Assembly (NCBI GenBank): GCA_020847975.1
Contig: JADLBD010000008.1
Location: 20,703-84,702, forward strand
Length of the DNA stretch: 64,000 nt
Reading direction: 5' to 3'
Origin: Bryobacterales bacterium
GTDB lineage: Bacteria; Acidobacteriota; Terriglobia; Bryobacterales; Bryobacteraceae
Translations under genes and position numbers: made by a program
Shown: positions 18,824 through 28,375 of the stretch, piece after piece
Numbering within the stretch: position 1 is the first letter of the stretch
How the letters are laid out: each line of letters opens with the position of its first letter
Notes under the pieces: generated by a model
Databases searched by the model: none
What the model saw: only the letters and a program-made list of their open reading frames with translations
Told to the model about the DNA's origin: nothing

Positions 18824-20716
18824 GTGCCCAACGACGCATTGCTCAATGAACTGGAACGGCAGGAGAAATACCTGGCCGAACTCCCTGCCGACTTCACCTA
18901 CCCCCTCTTCAACACGAAGCGGGCTCTCGACTCCCAACGCCAGAACGGTTACCGGAACACCGCGGTTGCAGCCCGCGAGATCGTCGATAACTCGTTTGAG
19001 GCCAAGGCAACCAAGGTTCACGTGATCTTCGACACGGCGGTGAATACCACGCGGCCCATAGTTTCCTCCGTCGCCTTCATCGACGACGGCGCGGGCATGC
19101 TACCGTTGATGGCCCGCTTCGCGCTGAGTTGGGGCGGCGGCACGCACTTCGACGACTCGAGTTTCATCGGCAAGTTCGGCTTCGGCCTGCCGAACGCCTC
19201 CATCAACCAGACCCGCCACGTCGAACTCTACACCCGCACAAAGAAGGGCGAGCAGTTTACGAAGGCGTGGTTAAACCTGGATGACTACAAATCCTTCGAT
19301 CACCAAACCGTCCCGGAACCGGTGAAGGCAGAGTTACCGGACTTCGTGAAGAAGTACCTAAAAAAGATGGGTTGGGCCTTCGACCATGGGACTGTTGTCG
19401 TGTGGCGAGACCCGGATCAACTCACCTACAAGTCGCCGAAGGTCCTTGAAGGCCATCTGCTCGACGATTTCGGGGTTACCTACCAGTATTTGCTCGATGG
19501 TCGGGAACTCGTCGTGAACGGCACGCTGGTCGAGCCGGTAGACCCGTTGTTTCTCAACACGAAGGGACGGCTCTATGTGCCGGAATCCGAAGGCGGTGCC
19601 ATGGACGTTCTGAACGGCCCCATGACCATTTGGGGGCGTTACTTCGTTGACGAGAACACCGGGGCCTTGCGCTTGGAGAAGGTGACGGATCCTGCCACCG
19701 TTAACCGCAACGACCCCAACTTCAAAGCGCTTGGTGCCATCACGTTGCGGGTTTCCCGTCTCCCTTACGGCTTCGCCATGGGTGGTCGCGGCAAGGACGT
19801 TCCGGATGAAGCTCGGCAACGTTTCGAGATCCGGCAGAGCCGCCGTGGTATGTCGTTCGTGCGCGCTGGCCGGGAAATCGAGACCCTGGATGCGTTCCCC
19901 CGCTCGTCTCGGGACAAGGCTAGCGGGCTGGGCGACTGGCCGTTGCTCCAGAGCTATGCCTATCACTGGGGCATCGAGGTCCGCTTCGGTCCCGAGTTCG
20001 ACGACGTTTTCGGCATCACCAACGACAAGCAGCGGGTGCGCCCCATCGACGATTTCTGGCGGCTGTTGAAGGACGAGAACATAGACGCGTTGCTGGCTCG
20101 CGAGAACGCGTGGCAGTCGAAGACCCGCCAGGAAGAGCAGCGCAAACAGGCTACGGAGAAGGCGAAGGCCGCCGATTCCCCTACCCCGGCCGAGGAGGCG
20201 GCGGCCACCGTGCCGATCATCACGGGCAAGAAGATCACCGTCCCCGACCGGGCCAAGCCGGCCGCCCGAAAACGTGCTGAGGAACTTATTAAGCGGCGCG
20301 CCGAAGAAACCAAGCTTCCCGTCGAAGAGATCCGGAAGGCCCGCGAGCAGGAAGAGGAGCGGCGGAGGGTTAAGATCGACTACTTCGACGACCCCCATGG
20401 CCCGTTCATGGTGCCGGAATGGGTCGGTCTCCAGATGGTGGTGAAGGTAAATCGGCAGCACCCGTTCTACACTGTCTGCTACGGCGAATTGGTTAACCTC
20501 GTCGGAGGCTACAAGGCCAAGCAGGGCCTCGACGTGCTTATCATCGCTTTAGGCAAGGCCGAACTCGACCTGACCGAGGAATTGGCCATCGAACAGTACC
20601 GGTATATGCGGGAACAGGTTTGGAGCCAGTTCCTTGCTGTCGCCTCGCAGAACCTCAACGCAAAAACCCAGCCCCCCGACGAGCACGAGGAGGGGAGCAA
20701 GGATGTTGCGGCCTGA
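18824..20716 (+). CDS. GHKL (Hsp90/MORC-like) ATPase with charged C-terminal helical region
   Basis: GTG start. Bergerat motifs: REIVDNSFEA (N box), FIDDGAGM (G1), GKFGFGLPNASINQ (G2); Glu/Lys/Arg-rich helix around residues 430-540. Confidence 0.88.
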   Translation: MPNDALLNELERQEKYLAELPADFTYPLFNTKRALDSQRQNGYRNTAVAAREIVDNSFEAKATKVHVIFDTAVNTTRPIVSSVAFIDDGAGMLPLMARFALSWGGGTHFDDSSFIGKFGFGLPNASINQTRHVELYTRTKKGEQFTKAWLNLDDYKSFDHQTVPEPVKAELPDFVKKYLKKMGWAFDHGTVVVWRDPDQLTYKSPKVLEGHLLDDFGVTYQYLLDGRELVVNGTLVEPVDPLFLNTKGRLYVPESEGGAMDVLNGPMTIWGRYFVDENTGALRLEKVTDPATVNRNDPNFKALGAITLRVSRLPYGFAMGGRGKDVPDEARQRFEIRQSRRGMSFVRAGREIETLDAFPRSSRDKASGLGDWPLLQSYAYHWGIEVRFGPEFDDVFGITNDKQRVRPIDDFWRLLKDENIDALLARENAWQSKTRQEEQRKQATEKAKAADSPTPAEEAAATVPIITGKKITVPDRAKPAARKRAEELIKRRAEETKLPVEEIRKAREQEEERRRVKIDYFDDPHGPFMVPEWVGLQMVVKVNRQHPFYTVCYGELVNLVGGYKAKQGLDVLIIALGKAELDLTEELAIEQYRYMREQVWSQFLAVASQNLNAKTQPPDEHEEGSKDVAA

Positions 20717-20887
20717 TTAGCTGCTTCACCCAAGGCCGGATCTCACGCAGCCCGGCCTCGGCCTGTTGTATACTTCCATACTGAAGGCAGTGTAGGTGCG
20801 GTCATCGAGCCGCCATGCCCCCGGGCGCTGCATCGGCCTTCAAGACGTTAGGTTTTGATGGCCCATGCGGCCCTGAGGAAAACGTGA

Positions 20888-21475
20888 ATGCCTGCTGCCG
20901 GTGAACGCGATCTTGATGATCTGCTCGAAGCATTTCAGCTTCGTGATCCCCTCATCTCTGAAGAATTCCACGCCATGGCCGGCCCCCAATTGCGCCGCTG
21001 GGCGAAGCGCAAGGGCTGGAGTTTGCCAAAGGACGCTATCGAAGAGGTTGTACAGGAGGTCTTCCTATCCATCTCCAACCCGGCGACGGTGCGCTTCGAT
21101 CGTACCCGAGGGACGGCGACGGAATACCTCACTGGCCGACTCCTGAACGCCCTGAAGACTATTCAGACCGTCTACGGACTGCGCCGTCTTGGTTCTGACT
21201 TCGCGGTTGAAGCGCAACGGGAGTTCCTGCGGGTGGATGACCTGGAACTAATGTCCTCGAACGTCATCCCGTTTGAGGCGATAAATGCCCGACAACTGAT
21301 CGTGAAGATGTTCGCAGGCATGGACTCCATTGTCGTTGAAGCGTGTCGCCGAGTCTGGGCGGAGGATGAGCCCCAGGCTGCGGTTGCGGAGGCCCTAGGT
21401 ATCGGCCGGTTTGCGCTCGCCCGCAGACTCGCCATGGTGAAGGCGCTATCGGTCCAGTTCGCGGCGTGCGCATAA
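20888..21475 (+). CDS. RNA polymerase sigma-70/ECF-like protein
   Basis: DAIEEVVQEVFLSISNPATVRFDRTRGTATEYLTGRLLNALKT resembles sigma region 2; AVAEALGIGRFALARRLAMVKAL resembles a region 4 HTH. Confidence 0.6.
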   Translation: MPAAGERDLDDLLEAFQLRDPLISEEFHAMAGPQLRRWAKRKGWSLPKDAIEEVVQEVFLSISNPATVRFDRTRGTATEYLTGRLLNALKTIQTVYGLRRLGSDFAVEAQREFLRVDDLELMSSNVIPFEAINARQLIVKMFAGMDSIVVEACRRVWAEDEPQAAVAEALGIGRFALARRLAMVKALSVQFAACA

Positions 21476-21485
21476 GGGGACAGGC

Positions 21486-22979
21486 ATGCCGGGATATCCG
21501 CTGGTTGCTATCCGCTCGTTCATCGAAGCGACCCGGGACTCCGGGTATAAGAGCACCTCGTCGGCCATCGCCGAATTGGTGGACAATGCATTTGAGGCCG
21601 ATGCCGATCTAGTCGACGTCGCAATTGCTGATGATGGGGACGGGGCCAAACGAGTTTCCGTCACCGACAACGGTACCGGGATGCCGGCCGGCACCATGCA
21701 ACTGGCCTTGCAGTTCGGCGGGAGCACGCGGTTTAACTCCCGCCGGGGCACGGGCCGCTATGGCATGGGCCTTCCGAACGGGTCACTGAGCCAAGCCCGC
21801 CGCGTCGATGTCTACAGTTGGACTAATCCGCACAACATCTGGTCGAGCTACCTTGACGTGGATGAGATTGCGTCCGGTGCATTGGACGGGGTTCCGCCGC
21901 CGGTCCGGTTCAAACCTGGAAGAGCCGCCGAGTATCCAGCGTCTCCCACCGGAACAACGGTGGTGTTGACGAAGTGCGACCGGCTCGACTACCGAACGGT
22001 GAGGGCACTCGTGAAGCGCCTTAATACAGACTTGGGCCGGATTTTTCGCCACCGGCTCTACGAGGGAAAATTTCTGAAGATTAATGAAGAGCCGGTCAAA
22101 CCTACTGACCCGCTCTTCTTCCGGGAGGGGAACAACCTGGTCGGTGCCGTGCCGTACGGCCCTCCCCTCGTCTATGACGTTTGCCCCACCGGAACCGGCG
22201 GAACTCCGACACAGATCACTGTGCGATTCGCAGTGTTGCCGCTCGAAGAGTGGCATTCCATGTCCAATGATGAGAAGAACCGACACGGTATCTCCAAGGG
22301 TGCCGGCGTGTCCGTCATTCGGGCCGGCCGGGAAATCGACTACGGATGGTATTTCATGGGGACGAAGCGCAAGGAGAACTACGATGACTGGTGGCGCTGC
22401 GAAATTGCCTTTCCGCCGGATCTAGACGAACTCTTTGGGGTTACGCACACGAAACAGAAGGTAAACCCAACGGAGGCGCTGAACAGCATCCTGGTTCCGG
22501 ATCTCGAACGTATCGCCCGAGAACTGAACGCTCTCGTCCGAAAGCGCTACTTTGCTGTCAGGGAGGAGGGCAAGCGATTCCGTAGTGAGTCGGTAGCGGA
22601 GGATCGGGACCACCTCATGCAGCCCCTCCGGGTGCACGGAACCAGTGCCGCTCGTTTGGTGAAGTTGGGGCAGAATGGATCACGTCTGGGCTACATGATC
22701 GATGAGAAGACCCTAAACGCGTTAAGCTTTTATGTACCATCCCTCGTTGGCGACAACCTCAAGGTTGTCCTCAACCGGGACCACAATTTCTACCAGAAGG
22801 TATACCGGCCCCTCTTCGGTGCGGAACGGGTGGAACCGGCTCTTGTGCTGGAACACCTGCAACTCCTGCTCCTGGCAGCAGCTCGGGCGGAGTGTGGGTT
22901 GCGGTCGCGTGTCGAAAAGGAGATGGCCGAAAGGTTGAGGGAGGCCTGGAGTAACGTCCTCACTGCCTTCCTCGGCTGA
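21486..22979 (+). CDS. Second GHKL ATPase
   Basis: AIAELVDNAFEAD (N box), VTDNGTGMPAG (G1), GRYGMGLPNGSLSQARRVDVYSW (G2); starts 10 bp after the sigma-like gene. Confidence 0.88.
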   Translation: MPGYPLVAIRSFIEATRDSGYKSTSSAIAELVDNAFEADADLVDVAIADDGDGAKRVSVTDNGTGMPAGTMQLALQFGGSTRFNSRRGTGRYGMGLPNGSLSQARRVDVYSWTNPHNIWSSYLDVDEIASGALDGVPPPVRFKPGRAAEYPASPTGTTVVLTKCDRLDYRTVRALVKRLNTDLGRIFRHRLYEGKFLKINEEPVKPTDPLFFREGNNLVGAVPYGPPLVYDVCPTGTGGTPTQITVRFAVLPLEEWHSMSNDEKNRHGISKGAGVSVIRAGREIDYGWYFMGTKRKENYDDWWRCEIAFPPDLDELFGVTHTKQKVNPTEALNSILVPDLERIARELNALVRKRYFAVREEGKRFRSESVAEDRDHLMQPLRVHGTSAARLVKLGQNGSRLGYMIDEKTLNALSFYVPSLVGDNLKVVLNRDHNFYQKVYRPLFGAERVEPALVLEHLQLLLLAAARAECGLRSRVEKEMAERLREAWSNVLTAFLG

Positions 22980-22985
22980 CCGAAG

Positions 22986-25025
22986 ATGTCGAAGTCGGTT
23001 ACGCTCAATCCGTCGCTGAAGACGCTCTTGCCAGCGTTCAAGGAGAGGTGTGCTCAAATCCAGCGGCGTCTGGACACGCTCAACGGTGGGATGGTGACCG
23101 GAGAACTGGTGCGGGAATTGCGCACGGTTCAACTGGAGCCCCTGAAATCGCCGAACAAGGCTGAACTTAGTGAGGAACTGAATCTGCTCGCAACGGTGAG
23201 CGTCATTCTCGATCTAGTGACACAGGGCTGGCGAATCATCTCGACCGACCCCACGGTTGTGCTCGAATTTCATGAGGGGGCATCGGCAGAAGCGGAGAAG
23301 GAACGCATCCGGCGGGCACACATGATTGAACGGGACTCCCAGTTCCGGGAAGCGTCCGTCATGGCTTTCATCAAAGGGATGGAGAATCGGCGCCTGACGG
23401 CAAACGGGTGGCACTCCATCTTCTCTCTCATGCGTGACGGTGAAGACCTGGCACGGAAACTCGGTGAGATTCTCGAACTTGACAATCCAGAGACAAAGGC
23501 GGATCTCCTGTCCCGGCTCATTCGGCCTTACGTACAGGTTGTGGAAACGGATGCGGTGTGTGAGCACACCGGGTTGAAGCTGAATGATATCTGGCGCTAT
23601 TTCCGCTATACCTGGGTGAACTCGTACCGGAGTGTCCCAGGACGGTCGATGATGATTCTCGTCCGGGATGCGTCGGTCCCCAATCATCCAGTAATCGGCA
23701 TCGCCAGTCTCGCCAGTTCCGTTGTCCAGCAGGCGACGCGCGACAAGTGGATCGGCTGGGACACGGACACGGTTGTCGAGCGGTTCCGGTCGGTAGAGAG
23801 GCCGAAGAAAACAGCGCAGTGGCTTGTCTCGGAACTCGACACCTTCATAAAGGGTGTCTACCTAAAGGACCTCTTGCGCGACGGCATCATCACTCGGGCA
23901 GAAATCAGGAAACCATCGGAGGAGGTCGTAGCAAAGCTGCTGAAGGATTCGGACCGGGCGATTAGGCATCACCGGCTGTATCCAAACGCCGCGAAACACA
24001 AGAGTCAGAATGGGACCACTCGTGCTGAGTGGATGGAGCGCGCCGAAACCAGTTTGTTCCGGAGTAAGCGAGCGAAACAACTCGCCACGATGCTCTCCAT
24101 TCGGGAACTCTTTCTGAAGGTGAACCTAGACCCGCAGATGCCCGCAGAGGACTGGCGTAAGCTCTTCGAGTCGGGCCGATTTCGGCAAGCGGTCGCGCAA
24201 ATCGTCCGTATGGTTCGAGGGGAACGGGTCGGCATCAACATGATGGACATTGCAGTGTGTGGCGCAATTGCGCCATACAACCTGCTCCTCGGTGGAAAGC
24301 TCGTCTGTCTCCTGCTGTGCAGTCCGGAAGTTATCAAAGATTATCGGGCGCGCTACGACCAGCAAACCAGTCTTATCGCCTCCTGTATGCGCGGCGCCAG
24401 CGTGAAACGAGCTGCGAACCTAGTTCTCCTGTGCACGACCAGCCTGTACGGCTCCGCGTTGAGCCAATACAGCCGAGTGAAAGTCCCAACCGCTTTGCTG
24501 GGCGGCAAGCCTGGCGAGAAAGTTGAGTTCAACTGCCTCGGTCTGAGCGAGGGCTTTGGGTCGTTTCACTTCAGCAAGGACAGCCTCCGGATGATGGGGA
24601 TGCTCCTCGGCCGTTCGAAGGAGGCCCGCAAGGTAAACTCCATCTTCGGCGAGGGAGTGAATCCCCTAATGCGCAAGATCCGGGAGGGCCTGGCGCTCCT
24701 CGGGTTGCCCGCCGACGTGCTGCTGAAGCACGGTAGTAAACGCGTCGTATATGGAGTTGCCTTAGCGGGGAATTTTCAGGAGTTTCTCCTCGGCATGTCG
24801 GACTGGCCGCGATACCTGATTCCCCAGACTAGGGAAAAGCACCGCACTGAACTTCTTGCGGATTACTGGCGTCAACGATGGCTTCTGAAGCGTATCGAGA
24901 AGCCCGGGGTCCTCGAAGAAGTGGCTCGTCACACCTGCGTCTACCCAATCCGCCACGGTGCACAAGTTGAGCTCCCCCAAAATGGCGAGGAACAACTCGA
25001 CCTTTGGGCTCCCATAAATTCCTGA
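22986..25025 (+). CDS. DUF4338 / Druantia DruA-like protein
   Basis: GRSMMILVRDASVPNHPVIGIASLASSVVQQATRDKWIGWD...CGAIAPYNLLLGGKLVCLLLCSPEVIKDYRARY...LVLLCTTSLYGSALSQYSRVKVP matches what I recall of DUF4338/DruA proteins. Confidence 0.72.
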   Translation: MSKSVTLNPSLKTLLPAFKERCAQIQRRLDTLNGGMVTGELVRELRTVQLEPLKSPNKAELSEELNLLATVSVILDLVTQGWRIISTDPTVVLEFHEGASAEAEKERIRRAHMIERDSQFREASVMAFIKGMENRRLTANGWHSIFSLMRDGEDLARKLGEILELDNPETKADLLSRLIRPYVQVVETDAVCEHTGLKLNDIWRYFRYTWVNSYRSVPGRSMMILVRDASVPNHPVIGIASLASSVVQQATRDKWIGWDTDTVVERFRSVERPKKTAQWLVSELDTFIKGVYLKDLLRDGIITRAEIRKPSEEVVAKLLKDSDRAIRHHRLYPNAAKHKSQNGTTRAEWMERAETSLFRSKRAKQLATMLSIRELFLKVNLDPQMPAEDWRKLFESGRFRQAVAQIVRMVRGERVGINMMDIAVCGAIAPYNLLLGGKLVCLLLCSPEVIKDYRARYDQQTSLIASCMRGASVKRAANLVLLCTTSLYGSALSQYSRVKVPTALLGGKPGEKVEFNCLGLSEGFGSFHFSKDSLRMMGMLLGRSKEARKVNSIFGEGVNPLMRKIREGLALLGLPADVLLKHGSKRVVYGVALAGNFQEFLLGMSDWPRYLIPQTREKHRTELLADYWRQRWLLKRIEKPGVLEEVARHTCVYPIRHGAQVELPQNGEEQLDLWAPINS

Positions 25026-25615
25026 AGGGTGCCCCAAGCACGAAGCGAGCAATTCGGTCGCCACAAGAACCATCCGCACCCATCGACTATGGCAGGTTGG
25101 CCGGTTGGCCTGCCTTCGTCATGGCACGATCTGCGCACAGCCATAACGCCGGACTCCGGAGAAAGTTCGAGGAGGGTTGAGAGAGGGGAGCCACCGTCCC
25201 GTAGGTCGAGCCAGCACAGCCGTTTAGCTTGACACGAGCGCCTTCTGGCGCGCCAGATATCCCAAACATTTCGCAGGTACTTGTTTTGCCCGCAGTCTCC
25301 GTTTTGGGAAGCGCATCGTCGGGGTCCACCACATACCCCCACGGTTCGCGTTGGAGGCCATGAATTCGGCTTCGGAACCTCCGTTTTCTCCGGTTGACGG
25401 GTGCGCGAAGTTGACAGGGGGGTGCGTGTTGGCGGGCCTTGATGCCGGTCTTTTCCTGAAGTAGGAAGCGAGGATTCCCGGCACCAAGTGACCGGATTGC
25501 AAACCTGCGCTGGCTCACCTGGCGCTGACTGGCGGATGGGGGAGGCTCACTTTCACCAGGTGGTCCCAGGTCGTACTGGCGCAGCCTGTAGCTCCACCTC
25601 ACCCGCCGCTTGCAA

Positions 25616-26026
25616 TCAAAGGAATAGATCGGCAGGCACGTGAAAAATCTCGGCAAGTTTCTTCGCCTGCGCCTTGCTGATCGCCCGCTTGCCGCTCACA
25701 ACCTCAGAAGCTATACCGCGAGAACCGAATACGTCGAGCAAGTCGCGTTGGCGCAGGCCGTGCTCCTCCATCAAACTGCGCAACCGGCTGTCCGGAGTTG
25801 ATCCTTCGAGGCCGTAGTTGGCGTTCTCGAAAGCTTCGATCAGCACCGTCAGCAGTTCGGAGTACTCGCGCTCTTCCGGTGTGAGGTTGTCATGACGTCT
25901 GTCGAGATCCTCCAATTCTGCGATAAGCCGCTCATTCTCTTCCTCGGTACGAATGACCGCCGGCAACTTGCGCGCGAGCAGACGGCCATAGCGCTTGGGA
26001 TCTACATCGAGCACGGAGTTCTTCAT
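25616..26026 (-). CDS. HTH antitoxin (HigA-like)
   Basis: MKNSVLDVDPKRYGRLLARKLPAVIRTEEENERLIAELEDL...LRSLMEEHGLRQRDLLDVFGSRGIASEVVSGKRAISKAQAKKLAEIFHVPADLFL; Xre-like C-terminal HTH. Confidence 0.88.
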   Translation of the reverse strand: MKNSVLDVDPKRYGRLLARKLPAVIRTEEENERLIAELEDLDRRHDNLTPEEREYSELLTVLIEAFENANYGLEGSTPDSRLRSLMEEHGLRQRDLLDVFGSRGIASEVVSGKRAISKAQAKKLAEIFHVPADLFL

Positions 26027-26313
26027 AGCTTCTTCCAATCCTCCCTGCTGTATTCCTCGCGCGTCATCACCCGCCGGACGTAAACCCTGCCGGTCCGATA
26101 GTTGATGTGTGTCGCCAGGCGATACTTGTTTCCACCAATGTTGAAGACGGTGAACTTGTCGACCCCATCCGCGTGCGGATACGTCTTCCGAACATCCACG
26201 AGACTGGTCCACCGCAAGCGCTTCGCTGTCCTGTACCAGTCATCGAGCGGTGTCTCCGCGTCCTTGTGAGCGTCCGCGAACTCTCGGAGTGCTTTGCGGC
26301 TGATGACGCGCAC
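26023..26313 (-). CDS. HigB-type mRNA interferase toxin
   Basis: MRVISRKALREFADAHKDAETPLDDWYRTAKRLRW...FNIGGNKYRLATHINYRTGRVYVRRVMTREEYSREDW; 4-bp overlap with the antitoxin gene. Confidence 0.9.
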   Translation of the reverse strand: MRVISRKALREFADAHKDAETPLDDWYRTAKRLRWTSLVDVRKTYPHADGVDKFTVFNIGGNKYRLATHINYRTGRVYVRRVMTREEYSREDWKKL

Positions 26314-26754
26314 TTTATTATGCTCTCAAAATGAGAGTGTGTTGTCAAAGACACAGAAACGAGCGCTTCCAACCTGTCAAACCCGCAACACAGTATTGAG
26401 ACGCTGCCGGGCCAAATGCAGCTGCAAACGCTGCTCGATTCCCAGCAGACGCAGGGTCGTGGCGGTGAGGTGCATCGTCTTGTCAAAGAAGTCGTCGAAC
26501 GAAGCCTCGACCTGCTGCACGCGATCCCGAAAGACGCATATCCGGCGGTCCCAGTTGATCTCCGGCACGCCGTGGGCGAGTGCGCGCGCTACCTTTTGCG
26601 GTTCATCATGCTTATGCCAGTGGTCGCCTCAATTACTCTTGACCGACTCCATGGCAATACCGCCTTACTGCCACATGCCGGAGCGCCTTTCCGAGACTCA
26701 GCGGTCTATCTGCCAGGGAAGGAAGAGCAATCTCCGAAACCTGGAAACCGTTCC

Positions 26755-26965
26755 GCCTGATTTTACGCGGCGCTTATCGCCCACGGAACGCGCCACGCGG
26801 GAGGAGATGTTGCGCATCGGGAATTCATATTACGACTCGATCGTCCAGAGCAATGGGAACGCGGCTCCATTCGCGCCTGATTGCGTCCGGCGCGAGAACG
26901 GTGTTCAGACGACTGCCGCTTCACCCGAGCAGGCCCAGCACGCTGCGTTTATGATAGCTGGGGGC
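26755..26965 (+). pseudogene. Fragment of a DUF8021/SnoaL-like-type protein
   Basis: Plus-strand translation FTRRLSPTERATREEMLRIGNSYYDSIVQSNGNAAPFAPDCVRRENGVQTTAASPEQAQ inside an otherwise non-homologous-looking ORF; no intact start or end. Confidence 0.45.
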
Positions 26966-27239
26966 AGCAGCGACTGGGCGAAAATATTCCGACTTGGCTG
27001 TGGGCCTCAGGCGAGTTCAAAAGCCCTGGAAGGCTGGGTGCGGTATATTGGCCGAGCTCATTCGTCGTTACAACGCGCGTCAACCCGGTCTCCTGGTTTG
27101 TCACACGGACCCGCGCGGCGGCGATAGACGCGGAAGAAGGATCCCGCACCTGGCCCGAGATAGCGCCGGTCGAGTTTTGGCACAGCGCAACGCCCGTGTA
27201 TGCGTTTATCAGCGCCGCCACCAACAGAAATCTACACAT
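26949..27239 (-). pseudogene. 5' fragment of a TonB-dependent receptor with carboxypeptidase-regulatory-like N-terminus
   Basis: MCRFLLVAALINAYTGVALCQNSTGAISGQVRDPSSASIAAARVRVTNQETGLTRVVTTNELGQYTAPSLPG then abrupt unrelated sequence and stop. Confidence 0.65.
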
Positions 27240-27244
27240 TTTGT

Positions 27245-28375
27245 TCACTGTTCTCTCCTTGGCTCTGCCGAACTCGTCCGGCCGGAGGCTCTGACCCAAT
27301 CCAGGTTGAAGCGGGCGAACGTGATCCGCTCCGCAGCATACTTATCCCCGCGCTCGTACAGGACGCCGATGGTCCCGTCACGGAGCACAATCACTGTCGA
27401 ATAGGCCGCCGGGCCAGGATGAATCGTCCGGCCTTCCGGCCAAGTCCGCCCGCCGTCATAGCTGATCTTCACGGAAAGGTTCTCGCGGCGGACGGCTACT
27501 GCGTTGGTGAATACCAGGATGTCCATTCCTCTCCCCTTGTAGCGCGTGATGCCCGCGTTGCAACTCGGGTCCACCAGCGCGGTGTCCTCAACCGGCCGGT
27601 CGAAACTGACCCCGCCGTCGCGGGACCGCGCGACCGCGCGCGTCTTGCCATCCCGCATGTTCTCGAGTACCGTACCGTCGGCCAGCTCAACTGCCTTACT
27701 CTCATCAGTCCCCGGACCGATGGCGGGGCCGATCTTCCATGTCCGTCCCCGGTCGTCACTGTAGGCGTTGCGCGCCGATACGGAGCGATCGCCCTCGCGC
27801 ACGACCATCGGAACCAGATAGCGGCCGCGGGAAGTTTCGAAGTGCGTTCCGGAAGTGGCGAACATGGCCTGCCAGGATGGGTCTTTGATTTGCGGAGTGA
27901 TGTCGGCCGGCGCCGACCATGTGCTGCCGTCGTCATCGCTGTACATGGCATGGACCTGCAACGTGTCCGGTCCGGTCACCGCGCCGGGCTTCGCCGTCGG
28001 GAAACCGATGCCGGGAGGGCCGTACGCATGAAAGCACCAGACGCGGCCGCTCGCGCGGTCGAGCAGTAGCGACGCATCCCCAACGCCGCCTTCTTCCACC
28101 TTCCGGATGACCTGCGCAGGCGACCACGTTGTGCCGCGATCGAAGCTGCGCCGCATCACGAGAAAGATGCGGCCTGGCAGGTCGCTTGATTGGTCATGGC
28201 GCGCGTCCGCCACCGCGATCAAAGTTCCTCGTCGCGTTTCCACCAGTGCTGGGATGCGATAGGTATTCACGCCGGCCTCTCCCTGACGCCAGATGTCTAC
28301 CTGACTGAAACGCGGACCTGCCGGCGCCAGCCCCGCCAGCAACCCGATCCAGAAAATCACGATGCGCAGTTTCAT
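27245..28375 (-). CDS. Exo-alpha-sialidase (GH33-like)
   Basis: NTYRIPALVETRRGTLIAVADAR (YRIP motif), Asp boxes SDDDGSTWSAP, SDDRGRTWKIG, SYDGGRTWPEG; signal peptide. Confidence 0.92.
   Translation of the reverse strand: MKLRIVIFWIGLLAGLAPAGPRFSQVDIWRQGEAGVNTYRIPALVETRRGTLIAVADARHDQSSDLPGRIFLVMRRSFDRGTTWSPAQVIRKVEEGGVGDASLLLDRASGRVWCFHAYGPPGIGFPTAKPGAVTGPDTLQVHAMYSDDDGSTWSAPADITPQIKDPSWQAMFATSGTHFETSRGRYLVPMVVREGDRSVSARNAYSDDRGRTWKIGPAIGPGTDESKAVELADGTVLENMRDGKTRAVARSRDGGVSFDRPVEDTALVDPSCNAGITRYKGRGMDILVFTNAVAVRRENLSVKISYDGGRTWPEGRTIHPGPAAYSTVIVLRDGTIGVLYERGDKYAAERITFARFNLDWVRASGRTSSAEPRREQ

Noticed and set aside
25087-25656. 189-aa minus-strand ORF between the DUF4338 and antitoxin genes
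   Set aside because: No recognisable domain or credible start; composition looks non-coding.
26294-27127. 277-aa plus-strand ORF
   Set aside because: Only a short DUF8021-like fragment looks protein-like; the rest crosses the HigB upstream region and an antisense TonB-receptor fragment, so it is chimeric.
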